Shown: positions 1 through 6,550 of the stretch, in pieces
Position numbering within the stretch: position 1 is the stretch's first letter
How the letters are laid out: each line of letters opens with the position of its first letter
Source: Bacillota bacterium
GTDB taxonomy: Bacteria; Bacillota; Clostridia; Oscillospirales; Ruminococcaceae
DNA length: 9,106 bases
Assembly: GCA_023456995.1 (NCBI GenBank)
Contig: JAEWNU010000270.1
Location: 1-9,106 of the forward strand
Direction: 5' to 3'
Position numbers and translations under genes: made by a program
Notes under the pieces: model-generated
Told to the model about the DNA's origin: nothing
The model's database searches: none
Seen by the model: only the letters and a program-made list of their open reading frames with translations

Positions 1-563
1 GTGCGGTGGGAATCGTTATAATCGCGCTGCTTGGTCTCGGCTAAAATTGTTTCAAAATCTACAGTCTGGCCTTTTTCCTGATACTCTAAAAAGCGGCGGC
101 GCGCACGCGCCTCCGGAGTTGCTGTCAGGAAGAATTTTATTTGGGCATCGGGCAGCACAACAGTGCCGATATCGCGCCCATCCATTACGACATTGTGCGC
201 CTTTGCCAGATCGCGCTGCAAATCCAGCAAAAAGCTGCGCACTGCTGGAATGGCCGACACATTGGAGGCCGCCATCGACATCTCCGGCAGACGTATCCCT
301 TCGGTGATATCCTCGCCATTTAACAGCATACGCTGCAAACCGTCAACATATTTCATCTCAATGTTGATCTCAGGCAACAGCGGCACCACCTGTGTCGCGT
401 CGGTGGTATCCGAAACGCGATGATGCGCATAATACCCGATAGACCGGTAGAGTGCGCCGGTATCGACATAAATAAAACCCAGCTTTTGTGCCAGACCGCG
501 CGCAATTGTACTCTTGCCGGCCGCCGACGGACCGTCAATGGCAATAGCAGTTGTTTTTCTCAT
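1..563 (-). CDS. cmk: Cytidylate kinase, C-terminus cut by window edge
   Basis: This enzyme transfers phosphate from ATP to CMP or dCMP in the cytoplasm, recycling pyrimidine nucleotides. Reading leftward from the ATG at 561-563 gives 187 codons without a stop. The P-loop GPSAAGKST is at residues 11-19, followed by DTGALYR (34-40) typical of Cmk, the NMP-binding part with LNGEDITEGIR (81-91), VMDGRDIGTVVLPDA (126-140), and the arginine-rich lid around EARARRRF (151-158). The visible protein stops at DYNDSHR (181-187). Bacterial Cmk is usually about 215-230 residues, so roughly the last 35 lie beyond base 1. The start shares one base with the stop of the upstream flavoprotein gene (TAATG), and AGAGGGG lies just upstream, so translational coupling is likely. 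Identification is firm. Confidence 0.96.
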   Translation of the reverse strand, partial: MRKTTAIAIDGPSAAGKSTIARGLAQKLGFIYVDTGALYRSIGYYAHHRVSDTTDATQVVPLLPEINIEMKYVDGLQRMLLNGEDITEGIRLPEMSMAASNVSAIPAVRSFLLDLQRDLAKAHNVVMDGRDIGTVVLPDAQIKFFLTATPEARARRRFLEYQEKGQTVDFETILAETKQRDYNDSHR

Positions 564-1825
564 TATTTATTCCCCTCTTTAGCCGCCATAATCTGCGCTG
601 CGGCAGAAATTCCTGCAAGGTAACCTGTCGAAAAGGCAATCTGCAGGTTAAATCCGCCGGTGACAGCATCCACATCCAACAATTCGCCTGCAATAAACAA
701 ACCATGCACCAGTTTTGACTCCATGGTTTTCGGCTGCACCTCTGTCACCTTGACACCGCCGCGCGTGACAACCGCTTCTTCAATCGGCCGAAGTGAAACT
801 GGCCGAACAGCAAAGGCCTTAAATGTTTCGCAAAGCTTTTGACGCTGTGCTTTTGTAATGGCATTCACCTGCGTTTCCCCATCAATACCCGATTGCAGGA
901 TGAAGACCGGAATCAGGCTTTTGGGCAGCAGTCGGTCAAGCGCGTTTTTGAAGGCGCGGTTTTTCATTGAATCAAAGTCGCGCAACAGACGATTATCGAG
1001 CTGTTGCATGTCCAACCCAGGCTTCAGATCGATGGTCATGGTGTATTCGGAGGCATCGCCCTCTATCTCACTGGAAGCGGTTAGCACCAGAGGACCAGAG
1101 ATGCCAAAGTGGGTAAACATCAGCTCTCCGATTTCAGAAACAGTCTGTCGTTTCCCCTTCTTAACTGTAAGCGTTACATTTTTAAGTGAAAGGCCCATCA
1201 ACTCGGCGCACCACTTGTCCGACGTGACAATAGCGGTAAGCGACGGTGCAACCGGCATAATGGTATGCCCCGCCGACTCGGCAAGGCTATAGCCGTCACC
1301 AGTTGAACCGGTGAGCGGATAGCTTTTGCCACCAGTAGCTAGTAGTACCGCTCGCGCGTTATAGCGCGCACCGTCCGCCGTTTGGACACCAATAATTCGC
1401 CCGTCTTCCCAGTTCAGCGCAGTCACGCGGTTCTGGCGAAACACGACACCGTTTTCTTTAGCAAAACCAGCCAGCGCGTCGACAATGTCAACCGCCTTGT
1501 CCGATTCAGGGAACACCCGCGCCCCGCGCTCGGTCTTAAGCGGCACCCCGCGCTCTTCAAAAAAGTGCATGACATCCTGCGGCGTAAATGCATCAAAAGC
1601 GCTGTATAAAAAGCGTGGGTTGCGGCGCATCGACTCGATAAGGCGATCTCGCGTACAGTTATTGGTCACATTGCAGCGACCCTTGCCAGTAATCATAATT
1701 TTGCGCCCGACGCGCGCATTCTTGTCCAGCAGCAGCACACGGGCGCCCTTTGACGCCGCCTGCCCCGCCGCCATCAGACCGGCAGCGCCCGCACCCACAA
1801 CAATAAAATCAAACTTTTCATTCAT
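563..1825 (-). CDS. HI0933/YhiN/BaiN-like FAD-dependent flavoprotein
   Basis: This 420-residue protein belongs to the HI0933-like flavoprotein family (also annotated as aminoacetone oxidase-family, YhiN, or BaiN-like NAD(P)/FAD-dependent oxidoreductase). The N-terminal Rossmann dinucleotide site is VVGAGAAG (9-16), followed by the family signature GRKIMITGKGRCNVTN (40-55). ATGGKSYP is at 163-170, GELMFTHFGISGP at 233-245, TRGGV at 354-358, and the C-terminal FAD-contacting segment with GELLDVDAVTGGFNLQ at 380-395. Length and motif order are normal for the family. Its physiological substrate is unknown; BaiN was linked to bile acid metabolism in one gut clostridium, but most family members sit in housekeeping contexts like this one. 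It overlaps the regulator upstream by ATGA (1822-1825) and has no convincing ribosome binding site, which points to coupled translation. cmk follows by a one-base overlap. Confidence 0.92.
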   Translation of the reverse strand: MNEKFDFIVVGAGAAGLMAAGQAASKGARVLLLDKNARVGRKIMITGKGRCNVTNNCTRDRLIESMRRNPRFLYSAFDAFTPQDVMHFFEERGVPLKTERGARVFPESDKAVDIVDALAGFAKENGVVFRQNRVTALNWEDGRIIGVQTADGARYNARAVLLATGGKSYPLTGSTGDGYSLAESAGHTIMPVAPSLTAIVTSDKWCAELMGLSLKNVTLTVKKGKRQTVSEIGELMFTHFGISGPLVLTASSEIEGDASEYTMTIDLKPGLDMQQLDNRLLRDFDSMKNRAFKNALDRLLPKSLIPVFILQSGIDGETQVNAITKAQRQKLCETFKAFAVRPVSLRPIEEAVVTRGGVKVTEVQPKTMESKLVHGLFIAGELLDVDAVTGGFNLQIAFSTGYLAGISAAAQIMAAKEGNK

Positions 1826-2697
1826 GAGCGATCATTATCATCAGCCTTGGTATAAACCTCATAGCGCTCCCAAATACGTTCAAGCTCCGAATAAGCGCGG
1901 CTGGTCTCCTCTCTGCGCTTAATACCCACAGCAATGATCAAAGCATTTAGTAACGACAGTGGCGCGACGAGTGAGTCAACAAACGACGCCATCTCGCTGC
2001 GCGCATATAGATGCAGGTTAGCCAGCTCTGCAATTGGCGAAAGACTGGAATCGGTAATGGCCACGGTAGTGGCTTGGCGTTCCTGGGCAAAATTCATAGC
2101 AGCCAGAGTGCGCTTGCTATAACGCGGAAAGCTAATGCCGATAAACACGTCGCCTTTGCCAAGATTTAAAAGCTGCTCAAACACATCAGAGGTGGAAGCC
2201 GAGGTTACAAGGCGTACGTTATCAAAAACGTGGTTAAAATAAAACGCCAAAAAGCTCGCCAGGGACGCAGAAGAACGTATGCCAAGGATATAAATGGTGC
2301 GTGCGGTCAAAAGCGAATCGACCGTCGCTGAAAACTCCTCGCGAGAAACTTCCTCCAGCGTGCGTCGAATTTTATCAATATCCATCGTCAGCACGCGGTT
2401 AAGAATGTCGGCATCGCCAATTTGTGTACCGGTTAGTTCCATACGCTGAACAGTGGTGAGACGGTTGCGTATCAGTTCTTGCAACGAGCGCTGCAGCTGC
2501 GGATAGCCGTCATAGCCCAGTTCAGACGCAAAGCGAACCACCGTCGACTCGCTGACGCCGACGGCCTGACCCAATCTTGCTGCAGTCATAAAAGCGGCTT
2601 TATCATAGTGTTCTACAATATATCGAGCAATCTGCTTTTGTCCCTTTGAAAGCTTCGGCATCATATTTGTGATTAAACTTATCAAATCTTTATGCAC
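1822..2697 (-). CDS. MurR/RpiR-family transcriptional regulator (HTH + SIS)
   Basis: This is a 291-residue DNA-binding regulator. The N-terminal RpiR helix-turn-helix domain covers about residues 1-77, with the recognition region at LGQAVGVSESTVVRFASELG (42-61). The C-terminal SIS domain covers about 125-260, with LGIRSSASLA (138-147), GISFPRYSKRT (187-197) and a DSLVAPLSLLNALI segment (241-254). SIS domains of this family usually bind phosphosugars. The start is set at GTG 2697-2695, because AGGAGG (2711-2706) lies eight bases upstream. A longer frame beginning at TTG 2754 would start inside the -35 box, so it cannot be the real start. It leads an overlapped set with the flavoprotein and cmk genes. 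Target and effector are unknown; autoregulation and amino-sugar or cell-wall links are inference. Confidence 0.93.
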   Translation of the reverse strand: MHKDLISLITNMMPKLSKGQKQIARYIVEHYDKAAFMTAARLGQAVGVSESTVVRFASELGYDGYPQLQRSLQELIRNRLTTVQRMELTGTQIGDADILNRVLTMDIDKIRRTLEEVSREEFSATVDSLLTARTIYILGIRSSASLASFLAFYFNHVFDNVRLVTSASTSDVFEQLLNLGKGDVFIGISFPRYSKRTLAAMNFAQERQATTVAITDSSLSPIAELANLHLYARSEMASFVDSLVAPLSLLNALIIAVGIKRREETSRAYSELERIWERYEVYTKADDNDRS

Positions 2698-2726
2698 ACA
2701 AAGCACCTCCTGCTTTTTATAGGTAC

Positions 2727-2754
2727 AGTATAGCAGATGTTGGCGAAAAATCAA
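2727..2754 (-). promoter_or_regulatory. Sigma-A promoter of the rpiR-flavoprotein-cmk operon
   Basis: On the minus strand, TTGATT (2754-2749) is followed after 16 bases by TATACT (2732-2727). The bases TGC directly precede the -10, giving an extended -10. Transcription would start near 2720, about 23 bases ahead of the GTG start of the regulator, just enough room for its AGGAGG ribosome binding site. The match is strong by eye. Confidence 0.8.
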
Positions 2755-2763
2755 GCAAATGCA

Positions 2764-2869
2764 GCATGATTATGAATGACCTGCATCAAATTGGATTAAT
2801 ATCAATCAATTGAGGTCTAAATGCAAGCGTTCAAGTAAACTTTGGCATGATTATGTGTGACTTACATCA
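2764..2869. repeat. Pair of 25-base direct repeats with palindromic element between
   Basis: Copies at 2764-2788 and 2845-2869 match at 21 of 25 positions, both beginning GCATGATTATG and ending CATCA, and start 81 bases apart. Each copy has an inner inverted pair. In the second copy it is CATGAT (2846-2851) facing ATCATG after 14 bases; in the first the right arm is degraded. Between the copies lies an imperfect palindrome, AATTGGATT facing AATCAATT (2789-2811). The first copy is about ten bases upstream of the -35 of the rpiR operon promoter and the second lies against the stop of the 137-codon gene. Such placement fits regulator binding sites, perhaps for the RpiR protein itself, but no consensus was matched. 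No uridine-rich terminator is seen here. Confidence 0.5.
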
Positions 2870-2872
2870 TGA

Positions 2873-3286
2873 TCATTCATCATTTGCAGGCCGGCCCAGC
2901 AGAGATAACACCCGTATGCGTTTAAAGTTCAATGATTTATCGTACATAACCCACTCTCCGCTGCGCTGCACGTTGGCATCGATAGCAACGCCACCCGGCG
3001 CCATCAGATTTTCGAGCACTCTGTGCGAAATCGGTTCAAGAATAATTGCCAGTTCAAACCGCCCGTCACCCTCTTGCAGCTCAGCGACTGAGGCTGCCAC
3101 ACGCACCGCTGCACACTGCCGCTTCAACGTTTCATACAAGCTTTGCGCTTGTGAACTAGTACCAAACACGAGTGTCCTGCATCCCTCCAGTGGCTGTTCC
3201 GATTCTAACCGTGCAATGCGCACTAATTGTCGTACCTGTTCATCTGTTGCGGTTACCGATTCATCTTTAAATTGCTCATTTTTCAT
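2873..3286 (-). CDS. Unrecognised 137-residue protein between spoVG and rpiR
   Basis: I do not recognise this protein. It is 137 residues, soluble-looking, with no signal peptide or membrane helix. After a charged N-terminus (1-33), residues 36-66 read like a beta-alpha Rossmann unit (CRTLVFGTSSQAQSL at 36-50). A second strand-like segment FELAIILEP (77-85) is followed by HRVLENLMAPGGVAIDA (88-104), resembling the strand-helix-LKPGG turn of class I methyltransferases. A SAM-binding glycine-rich loop is not convincing, so it may be a truncated or degenerate nucleotide-binding fold. The ATG at 3286 is the only reasonable start, since an in-frame stop (TAG) lies at 3322-3320. Its ribosome binding site GGGGGTG is five bases upstream and lies in the 3' arm of the hairpin after spoVG. 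It is 62 bases downstream of spoVG on the same strand. Codon composition resembles the neighbours, so it is probably real. Confidence 0.7.
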   Translation of the reverse strand: MKNEQFKDESVTATDEQVRQLVRIARLESEQPLEGCRTLVFGTSSQAQSLYETLKRQCAAVRVAASVAELQEGDGRFELAIILEPISHRVLENLMAPGGVAIDANVQRSGEWVMYDKSLNFKRIRVLSLLGRPANDE

Positions 3287-3328
3287 AAAAACACCCCCAT
3301 ATGATGAGAATAATTCATCCTATGGGGG
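3287..3328 (-). terminator. Hairpin after spoVG, likely terminator or attenuator
   Basis: Bases 3294-3301 (CCCCCATA) pair with 3321-3328 (TATGGGGG), and after a one-base mismatch 3303-3307 (GATGA) pair with 3315-3319 (TCATC), leaving a seven-base loop. Read on the minus strand the stem is followed by TGTTTTT, which gives an intrinsic terminator for spoVG 20 bases after its stop. On the plus strand there is no following T run. The G-rich 3' arm also forms the ribosome binding site of the next gene, so the hairpin could hide that site in any read-through transcript. Confidence 0.75.
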
Positions 3329-3348
3329 GAATTGAAAAATGGTGCAAA

Positions 3349-3651
3349 TTAGTTTTCAGCAGCGTGGTCAGATGCGTGTTCCCGCTTTTCCATCGTCTCA
3401 ATATGTGCATGATATTCTTTGAGGATTCGCTCCTCTAACTCTTTTCGTGCCTCACTTGTGATGGGGTGACATATATCCCTAAAATTGCCCTGTTCGTCCC
3501 GTCGACTGGGCATAGCAACAAAAAGTCGCTCTGGCCCGTCTATAACCTTGATGTCGTGAATGGCAAAATCGTCGCCAAGTGTCAGGGATACCAGTGCGCG
3601 CAAGCGGCTTTCTTCGTAGATTCTTCTGATTCGGATGTCGGTAATCTTCAT
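3349..3651 (-). CDS. spoVG: SpoVG family RNA-/DNA-binding regulator
   Basis: This 100-residue protein matches SpoVG, a small nucleic-acid-binding regulator that in Bacillus affects septation and sporulation and in other Firmicutes affects cell wall and virulence genes. The family signature is clear: MKITDIRIRR at the start, RALVSLTLGDDFAIHDIKVIDG (about 18-39), LFVAMPSRRDEQGNFRDI (about 43-60) and CHPITSEAR (about 61-69). An acidic, charged C-terminal tail follows. The ATG at 3651 is chosen because AGGAGGG lies seven bases upstream; a longer frame starting at GTG 3669 would overlap that site. It is divergent from murC and followed by a hairpin and an unknown gene. In Bacillus spoVG is under sigma-H, but no good sigma-H promoter is visible here. 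Identification is firm. Confidence 0.97.
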   Translation of the reverse strand: MKITDIRIRRIYEESRLRALVSLTLGDDFAIHDIKVIDGPERLFVAMPSRRDEQGNFRDICHPITSEARKELEERILKEYHAHIETMEKREHASDHAAEN

Positions 3652-3699
3652 TTTTGTCCCTCCTGTCACCGCTATTATCAGCAGATTGGAAAATATTTA

Positions 3700-3728
3700 T
3701 TCACTTTATTTTGCCTGCGTGCTATAAT
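3700..3728 (+). promoter_or_regulatory. Sigma-A promoter for murC, extended -10
   Basis: TTCACT (3700-3705), a 17-base spacer and a perfect TATAAT (3723-3728) preceded by TGC make a good sigma-A promoter. The start would be near 3735, giving a leader of about 140 bases before murC. That leader holds only a weak inverted pair, CCTGAT (3819-3824) with ATCAGG (3846-3851), followed closely by a short T run and the murC ribosome binding site. Confidence 0.65.
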
Positions 3729-3734
3729 TTTAGT

Positions 3735-3763
3735 ATTATATAAAAATCACTTTAAATTGACCG
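3735..3763 (-). promoter_or_regulatory. Probable spoVG promoter, perfect -10 with weak -35
   Basis: On the minus strand a perfect TATAAT lies at 3740-3735. The best -35 at a 17-base spacing is CGGTCA (3763-3758), matching only three of six consensus bases, so an activator or another sigma factor may help. Transcription would begin near 3728 and leave about 77 bases before the spoVG start. It overlaps the murC promoter on the opposite strand. Confidence 0.45.
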
Positions 3764-3875
3764 TGACGGATTACAAAGATTCCCCCGCGTCCACAATTAT
3801 GATTGAAAAGCATCCCATCCTGATCTTGAGCTAATCTAGTACAGCATCAGGCAAAGATTTTTGGAGGTGGCAGTG

Positions 3876-5255
3876 ATGCCCGCTATTACAGAAGAAACCT
3901 TGAAGCAATACCACAACTTACATTTTATTGGCGTAGGCGGCTCCGGCATGTTCCCGCTCGTGCAGATTCTGCTGGCCCAGGGGCACAGCATATCTGGCTC
4001 TGACAACAACCCCGGTGATACGATTGATCAGGAGCGCTCCTTGGGGGTACATGTCACAATTGGCCACGACGCCGCCAATGTTCAAACCGCGGATGCAGTG
4101 GTGTATTCGGCTGCTATCATGCAGGATAATATCGAACTAGTTACCGCCAGAGAACGGGGCATTCCTATTATTGAGCGCAGTGAGATGCTTGGCCTGCTCA
4201 CCCGCCGCTATAATAACTGTGTATGCGTCTCGGGTACCCACGGCAAGACGACCACCACTTCGATGATCACGTATCTAATGCTGGCGTCAAATCTTGATCC
4301 CTCTGCGGTCATCGGCGGTAAGGTCAACGCCATTGGCGGTAGCGGCCGAGCGGGGCTTTCGCAGAATATGGTGGTGGAGGCGTGCGAATTTGTCGATACC
4401 TTTTTACACCTTTCTCCGGACATTGCCGTAATCTTAAACGTTGACGCTGATCATCTCGATTATTTTAAAACGCTGGATAACATCATCCGTTCGTTTCACC
4501 GCTTCTGTGAACTGACCTCGCGCACCATCATCTATAACGGCGACGACGAAAACTCCCGCAAGGCCGTGGAGGGCATTGATAAACAGCTCATCAGCTTTGG
4601 CCTTTCGGATAAAAACGACTATTACGCTGAAAATATCACATGGAAAAACGGTTCACGCTGTGATTTTGACCTAATAAAAAACGGAAAAAAAGTGACTGCT
4701 CTGCAGCTGAATATACCCGGTCATCACAACGTCCTAAACGCTATAGCCGCCTGCGCTGCAGCGCTTGAAGCAGGTGCCAAACCTGAAAAACTGGCAGAAG
4801 GACTCTCGGCCTTTACCGGTGCACACCGGCGCTTTGAGATTCTGGGCACGATAAACGGCGTGACGATTGCCGATGATTACGCCCACCACCCCGCCGAGCT
4901 GGCCGCGACACTGAAAGCCGCAAAGGCATTGGACTATAACAGCGTCTGGGCGGTGTTTCAGCCCTTCACTTTCTCCCGCACAGCTATGTTGCTCGATGAT
5001 TTTGCAAAGGTACTGCCTATTGCCGATCACGTTGTTATGTCGGCCATTATGGGCGGTCGCGAAGTAAACACCTACGGTATCACGACCGAGGATCTCGTGG
5101 TTAAAATTCCGGGCAGCGTCTGGTTTGAAACTTTCGAGGAAATAGCCGAATATGTACTGACCAACGCACAGGAAGGTGACTTGGTCCTGACACTTGGCTG
5201 CGGAGACGTATATAAATGTGCTAAACTGATGCTTGGCGTGGCGGTTCCCAAATAA
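3876..5255 (+). CDS. murC: UDP-N-acetylmuramate--L-alanine ligase
   Basis: MurC adds L-alanine to UDP-N-acetylmuramate with ATP, the first step of the peptidoglycan stem peptide, in the cytoplasm. The 459-residue protein has all three Mur ligase domains. The N-terminal UDP-binding site is GVGGSGM (19-25). The central ATPase domain has SGTHGKTTTTS (119-129), EACE (168-171), NVDADHLDYF (188-197) and GHHNVLNA (282-289). The C-terminal domain has GAHRRFE (315-321), DDYAHHP (333-339), QPFTFSRT (362-369) and GCGDVYK (441-447). The ATG at 3876 is used because GGAGGTGG (3863-3870) lies just upstream; in-frame TTG 3861 would overlap that site, and GTG 3873 is a less likely alternative. It stands outside a dcw cluster, with its own promoter and terminator, divergent from spoVG. 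Length and motifs are complete. Confidence 0.98.
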   Translation: MPAITEETLKQYHNLHFIGVGGSGMFPLVQILLAQGHSISGSDNNPGDTIDQERSLGVHVTIGHDAANVQTADAVVYSAAIMQDNIELVTARERGIPIIERSEMLGLLTRRYNNCVCVSGTHGKTTTTSMITYLMLASNLDPSAVIGGKVNAIGGSGRAGLSQNMVVEACEFVDTFLHLSPDIAVILNVDADHLDYFKTLDNIIRSFHRFCELTSRTIIYNGDDENSRKAVEGIDKQLISFGLSDKNDYYAENITWKNGSRCDFDLIKNGKKVTALQLNIPGHHNVLNAIAACAAALEAGAKPEKLAEGLSAFTGAHRRFEILGTINGVTIADDYAHHPAELAATLKAAKALDYNSVWAVFQPFTFSRTAMLLDDFAKVLPIADHVVMSAIMGGREVNTYGITTEDLVVKIPGSVWFETFEEIAEYVLTNAQEGDLVLTLGCGDVYKCAKLMLGVAVPK

Positions 5256-5265
5256 TTTTAATTTT

Positions 5266-5315
5266 AAAACAGCAGTACAACACCCACTGAGGGTTTTATA
5301 CTGCTGTTTTGATTT
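5266..5315 (+). terminator. Intrinsic terminator of murC
   Basis: AAAACAGCAGTA (5266-5277) pairs perfectly with TACTGCTGTTTT (5299-5310). Inside the 21-base interior, ACCC pairs with GGGT around ACTGA, so the stem is nearly continuous. The T run in the right arm continues as GATTTTATT. It begins ten bases after the murC stop. The opposite strand also shows T-rich sequence after the stem, so it may work in both directions. Confidence 0.88.
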
Positions 5316-5406
5316 TATTATGGTGTCAAAAGTAATTACCCAAGAATAAGATGTTATTACCACTGTCTTTATAATTACTTTATATCACTACGCTTAATAA
5401 TCTTTG

Positions 5407-5435
5407 TTGATCGAATTGACTGAATATTGTATAGT
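5407..5435 (+). promoter_or_regulatory. Sigma-A promoter for the FAH-family gene
   Basis: TTGATC (5407-5412), a 17-base spacer and TATAGT (5430-5435) lie in the AT-rich gap after the murC terminator. The predicted start near 5442 leaves a leader of about 100 bases before the ATG at 5543. A second -35-like TTGACT (5416-5421) lacks a -10 at the right distance. Confidence 0.6.
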
Positions 5436-5542
5436 AATTGTAACCTAAAGTGACGGCGCAACATGGTAATCAAACCACACGATCCAAAGTATCGTTGCTG
5501 CCACGAAATAAAATGGACTTAAGGCAAGGATGGTGTCACAAA

Positions 5543-6406
5543 ATGAAATTACTAAATTACAAAGAGGGTAACCAAGTCTGTTTAGCAATTAAAAGCGAGC
5601 GCGGGATCATTCCAGTAAAAGGTTCGATTAGCAACGGTAATTATGAAATGCCAACCACAATTGAACAGGTAATTGCAAGCGGTGAAGACGGTCTGCGCGC
5701 GTTAGAGAAATTTGAAAAAGCAGCATCCTTTACACTACCAGAAGATAATCTCACCTACGCGCCTTGTGTTACACATCCTGAAAAAATTTTGTGTGTGGGT
5801 TTTAACTATATCGAGCACGGTAATGAGTGTAATATTACGCTCCCCACCCATCCGATATTATTCAGCAAATTTAATAACGCGTTAGCTGCTCACAATCAAA
5901 TAATTCATCTGCCTAAAACAGCCGAAAAGTTTGATTATGAAGCAGAGCTGGTTGTTATCATGGGCAAAGAAGCCTTTAATGTAACAAAGGAAGAAGCACT
6001 CAACTATGTTTTTGGTTACGCTATCGGAAACGATCTATCCGCCCGCGATCTGCAATTCAGGACGCAACAGTGGCTGCTGGGAAAATCCTGCGATAGTTTT
6101 GCACCCGTCGGGCCTTATATCGTGACAGCCGACGAAATTAATCCTAATCATCTGGAGATTCAGTGTGCGGTCAATGGAGAGGTGCGCCAGTCCTCTAGCA
6201 CAAGTCGTATGATTTTCGATTGTGCAGCCATTATCAGCTATACATCTCAATACATGACATTAAAGCCCGGTGACATCATTTTTACAGGCACGCCGAGCGG
6301 AGTCATCCTCGGTTATCCGCAAGAAAACCAAAAGTGGTTAAAGTCTGGCGATCAGGTTTCGATCTCTATAGAAAATCTGGGTACACTCGTCAATATTCTA
6401 AAATGA
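5543..6406 (+). CDS. FAH-family hydrolase/decarboxylase
   Basis: This 287-residue protein belongs to the fumarylacetoacetate hydrolase superfamily (FAHD1, HpcE, YcgM type), metal-dependent enzymes acting on beta-diketo or oxo acids such as acylpyruvates or oxaloacetate. After an N-terminal cap of about 75 residues, the catalytic fold shows KILCVGFNYIEHGNE (81-95) with the H-E pair, PILFSKFNNAL, the metal ligands in DYEAEL (E133, E135) and GNDLSARDLQ (D164), GKSCDSFAPVGP (180-191) and IFTGTPSGV (246-254). Metal and catalytic residues are present, so it should be active; the substrate cannot be told. The ATG at 5543 is chosen because the domain begins at once (MKLLNY) and AAGGATGGTG lies upstream; earlier GTG 5450 and ATG 5513 lack a ribosome binding site. 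It is monocistronic. Sampled lines average about 40% G+C against about 59% for murC, hinting at a different history. Confidence 0.93.
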   Translation: MKLLNYKEGNQVCLAIKSERGIIPVKGSISNGNYEMPTTIEQVIASGEDGLRALEKFEKAASFTLPEDNLTYAPCVTHPEKILCVGFNYIEHGNECNITLPTHPILFSKFNNALAAHNQIIHLPKTAEKFDYEAELVVIMGKEAFNVTKEEALNYVFGYAIGNDLSARDLQFRTQQWLLGKSCDSFAPVGPYIVTADEINPNHLEIQCAVNGEVRQSSSTSRMIFDCAAIISYTSQYMTLKPGDIIFTGTPSGVILGYPQENQKWLKSGDQVSISIENLGTLVNILK

Positions 6407-6472
6407 CAGGCATTTGAGAATCCCCATTTGAATAATATGGGATAGTCGTAGCCGAAATTTGTTATGTTATAT

Positions 6473-6511
6473 AAAAATGCCCTGCAACTTATTCTATTGC
6501 GGGGCATTTTT
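6473..6511 (+). terminator. Intrinsic terminator of the FAH-family gene
   Basis: AAAAATGCCCTGCAA (6473-6487) pairs with TTGCGGGGCATTTTT (6497-6511) over 15 pairs including one T-G wobble, around a nine-base loop. The right arm ends in a five-T run. The symmetrical A and T runs would also allow termination on the other strand. Confidence 0.9.
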
Positions 6512-6521
6512 ATAAATACGG

Positions 6522-6550
6522 TTGCAGTTTTGTGACTTTTGTGCCATAAT
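6522..6550 (+). promoter_or_regulatory. Sigma-A promoter for the glmS transcript
   Basis: TTGCAG (6522-6527), a 17-base spacer and CATAAT (6545-6550), preceded by TGC as an extended -10, lie just after the FAH terminator. Transcription from about 6557 gives a leader of about 270 bases. Its first 84 bases, before the ribozyme cleavage site, hold two strong ribosome-binding-like purine runs (6568-6577 and 6607-6615) but no convincing AUG-started gene. Confidence 0.65.

Noticed and set aside
2698..2754. Longer start (TTG 2754) for the RpiR-family gene, adding 19 residues
   Set aside because: The TTG is the -35 box of the promoter itself and the extra codons lie before the predicted transcription start; GTG 2697 has an ideal AGGAGG.
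2847..3335. 162-codon open frame on the plus strand opposite the unknown 137-codon gene
   Set aside because: No ribosome binding site, rich in Ser, Cys and Arg as antisense frames often are, and it crosses the spoVG hairpin; the minus-strand frame has the better start signals.
3670..3735. Sigma-H promoter for spoVG, as in Bacillus
   Set aside because: GCAGGCAAA and GTGAAT occur on the minus strand but only about seven bases apart, too close for the usual 11-14 base spacing.
3799..3834. Leader peptide before murC (ATG 3799, 11 codons)
   Set aside because: No ribosome binding site and no regulatory codon run or clear alternative hairpins; likely chance.
4734..5363. 209-codon open frame on the minus strand
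   Set aside because: It lies across the conserved end of murC and its terminator, shows no recognisable protein family, and is a shadow of the murC reading frame.
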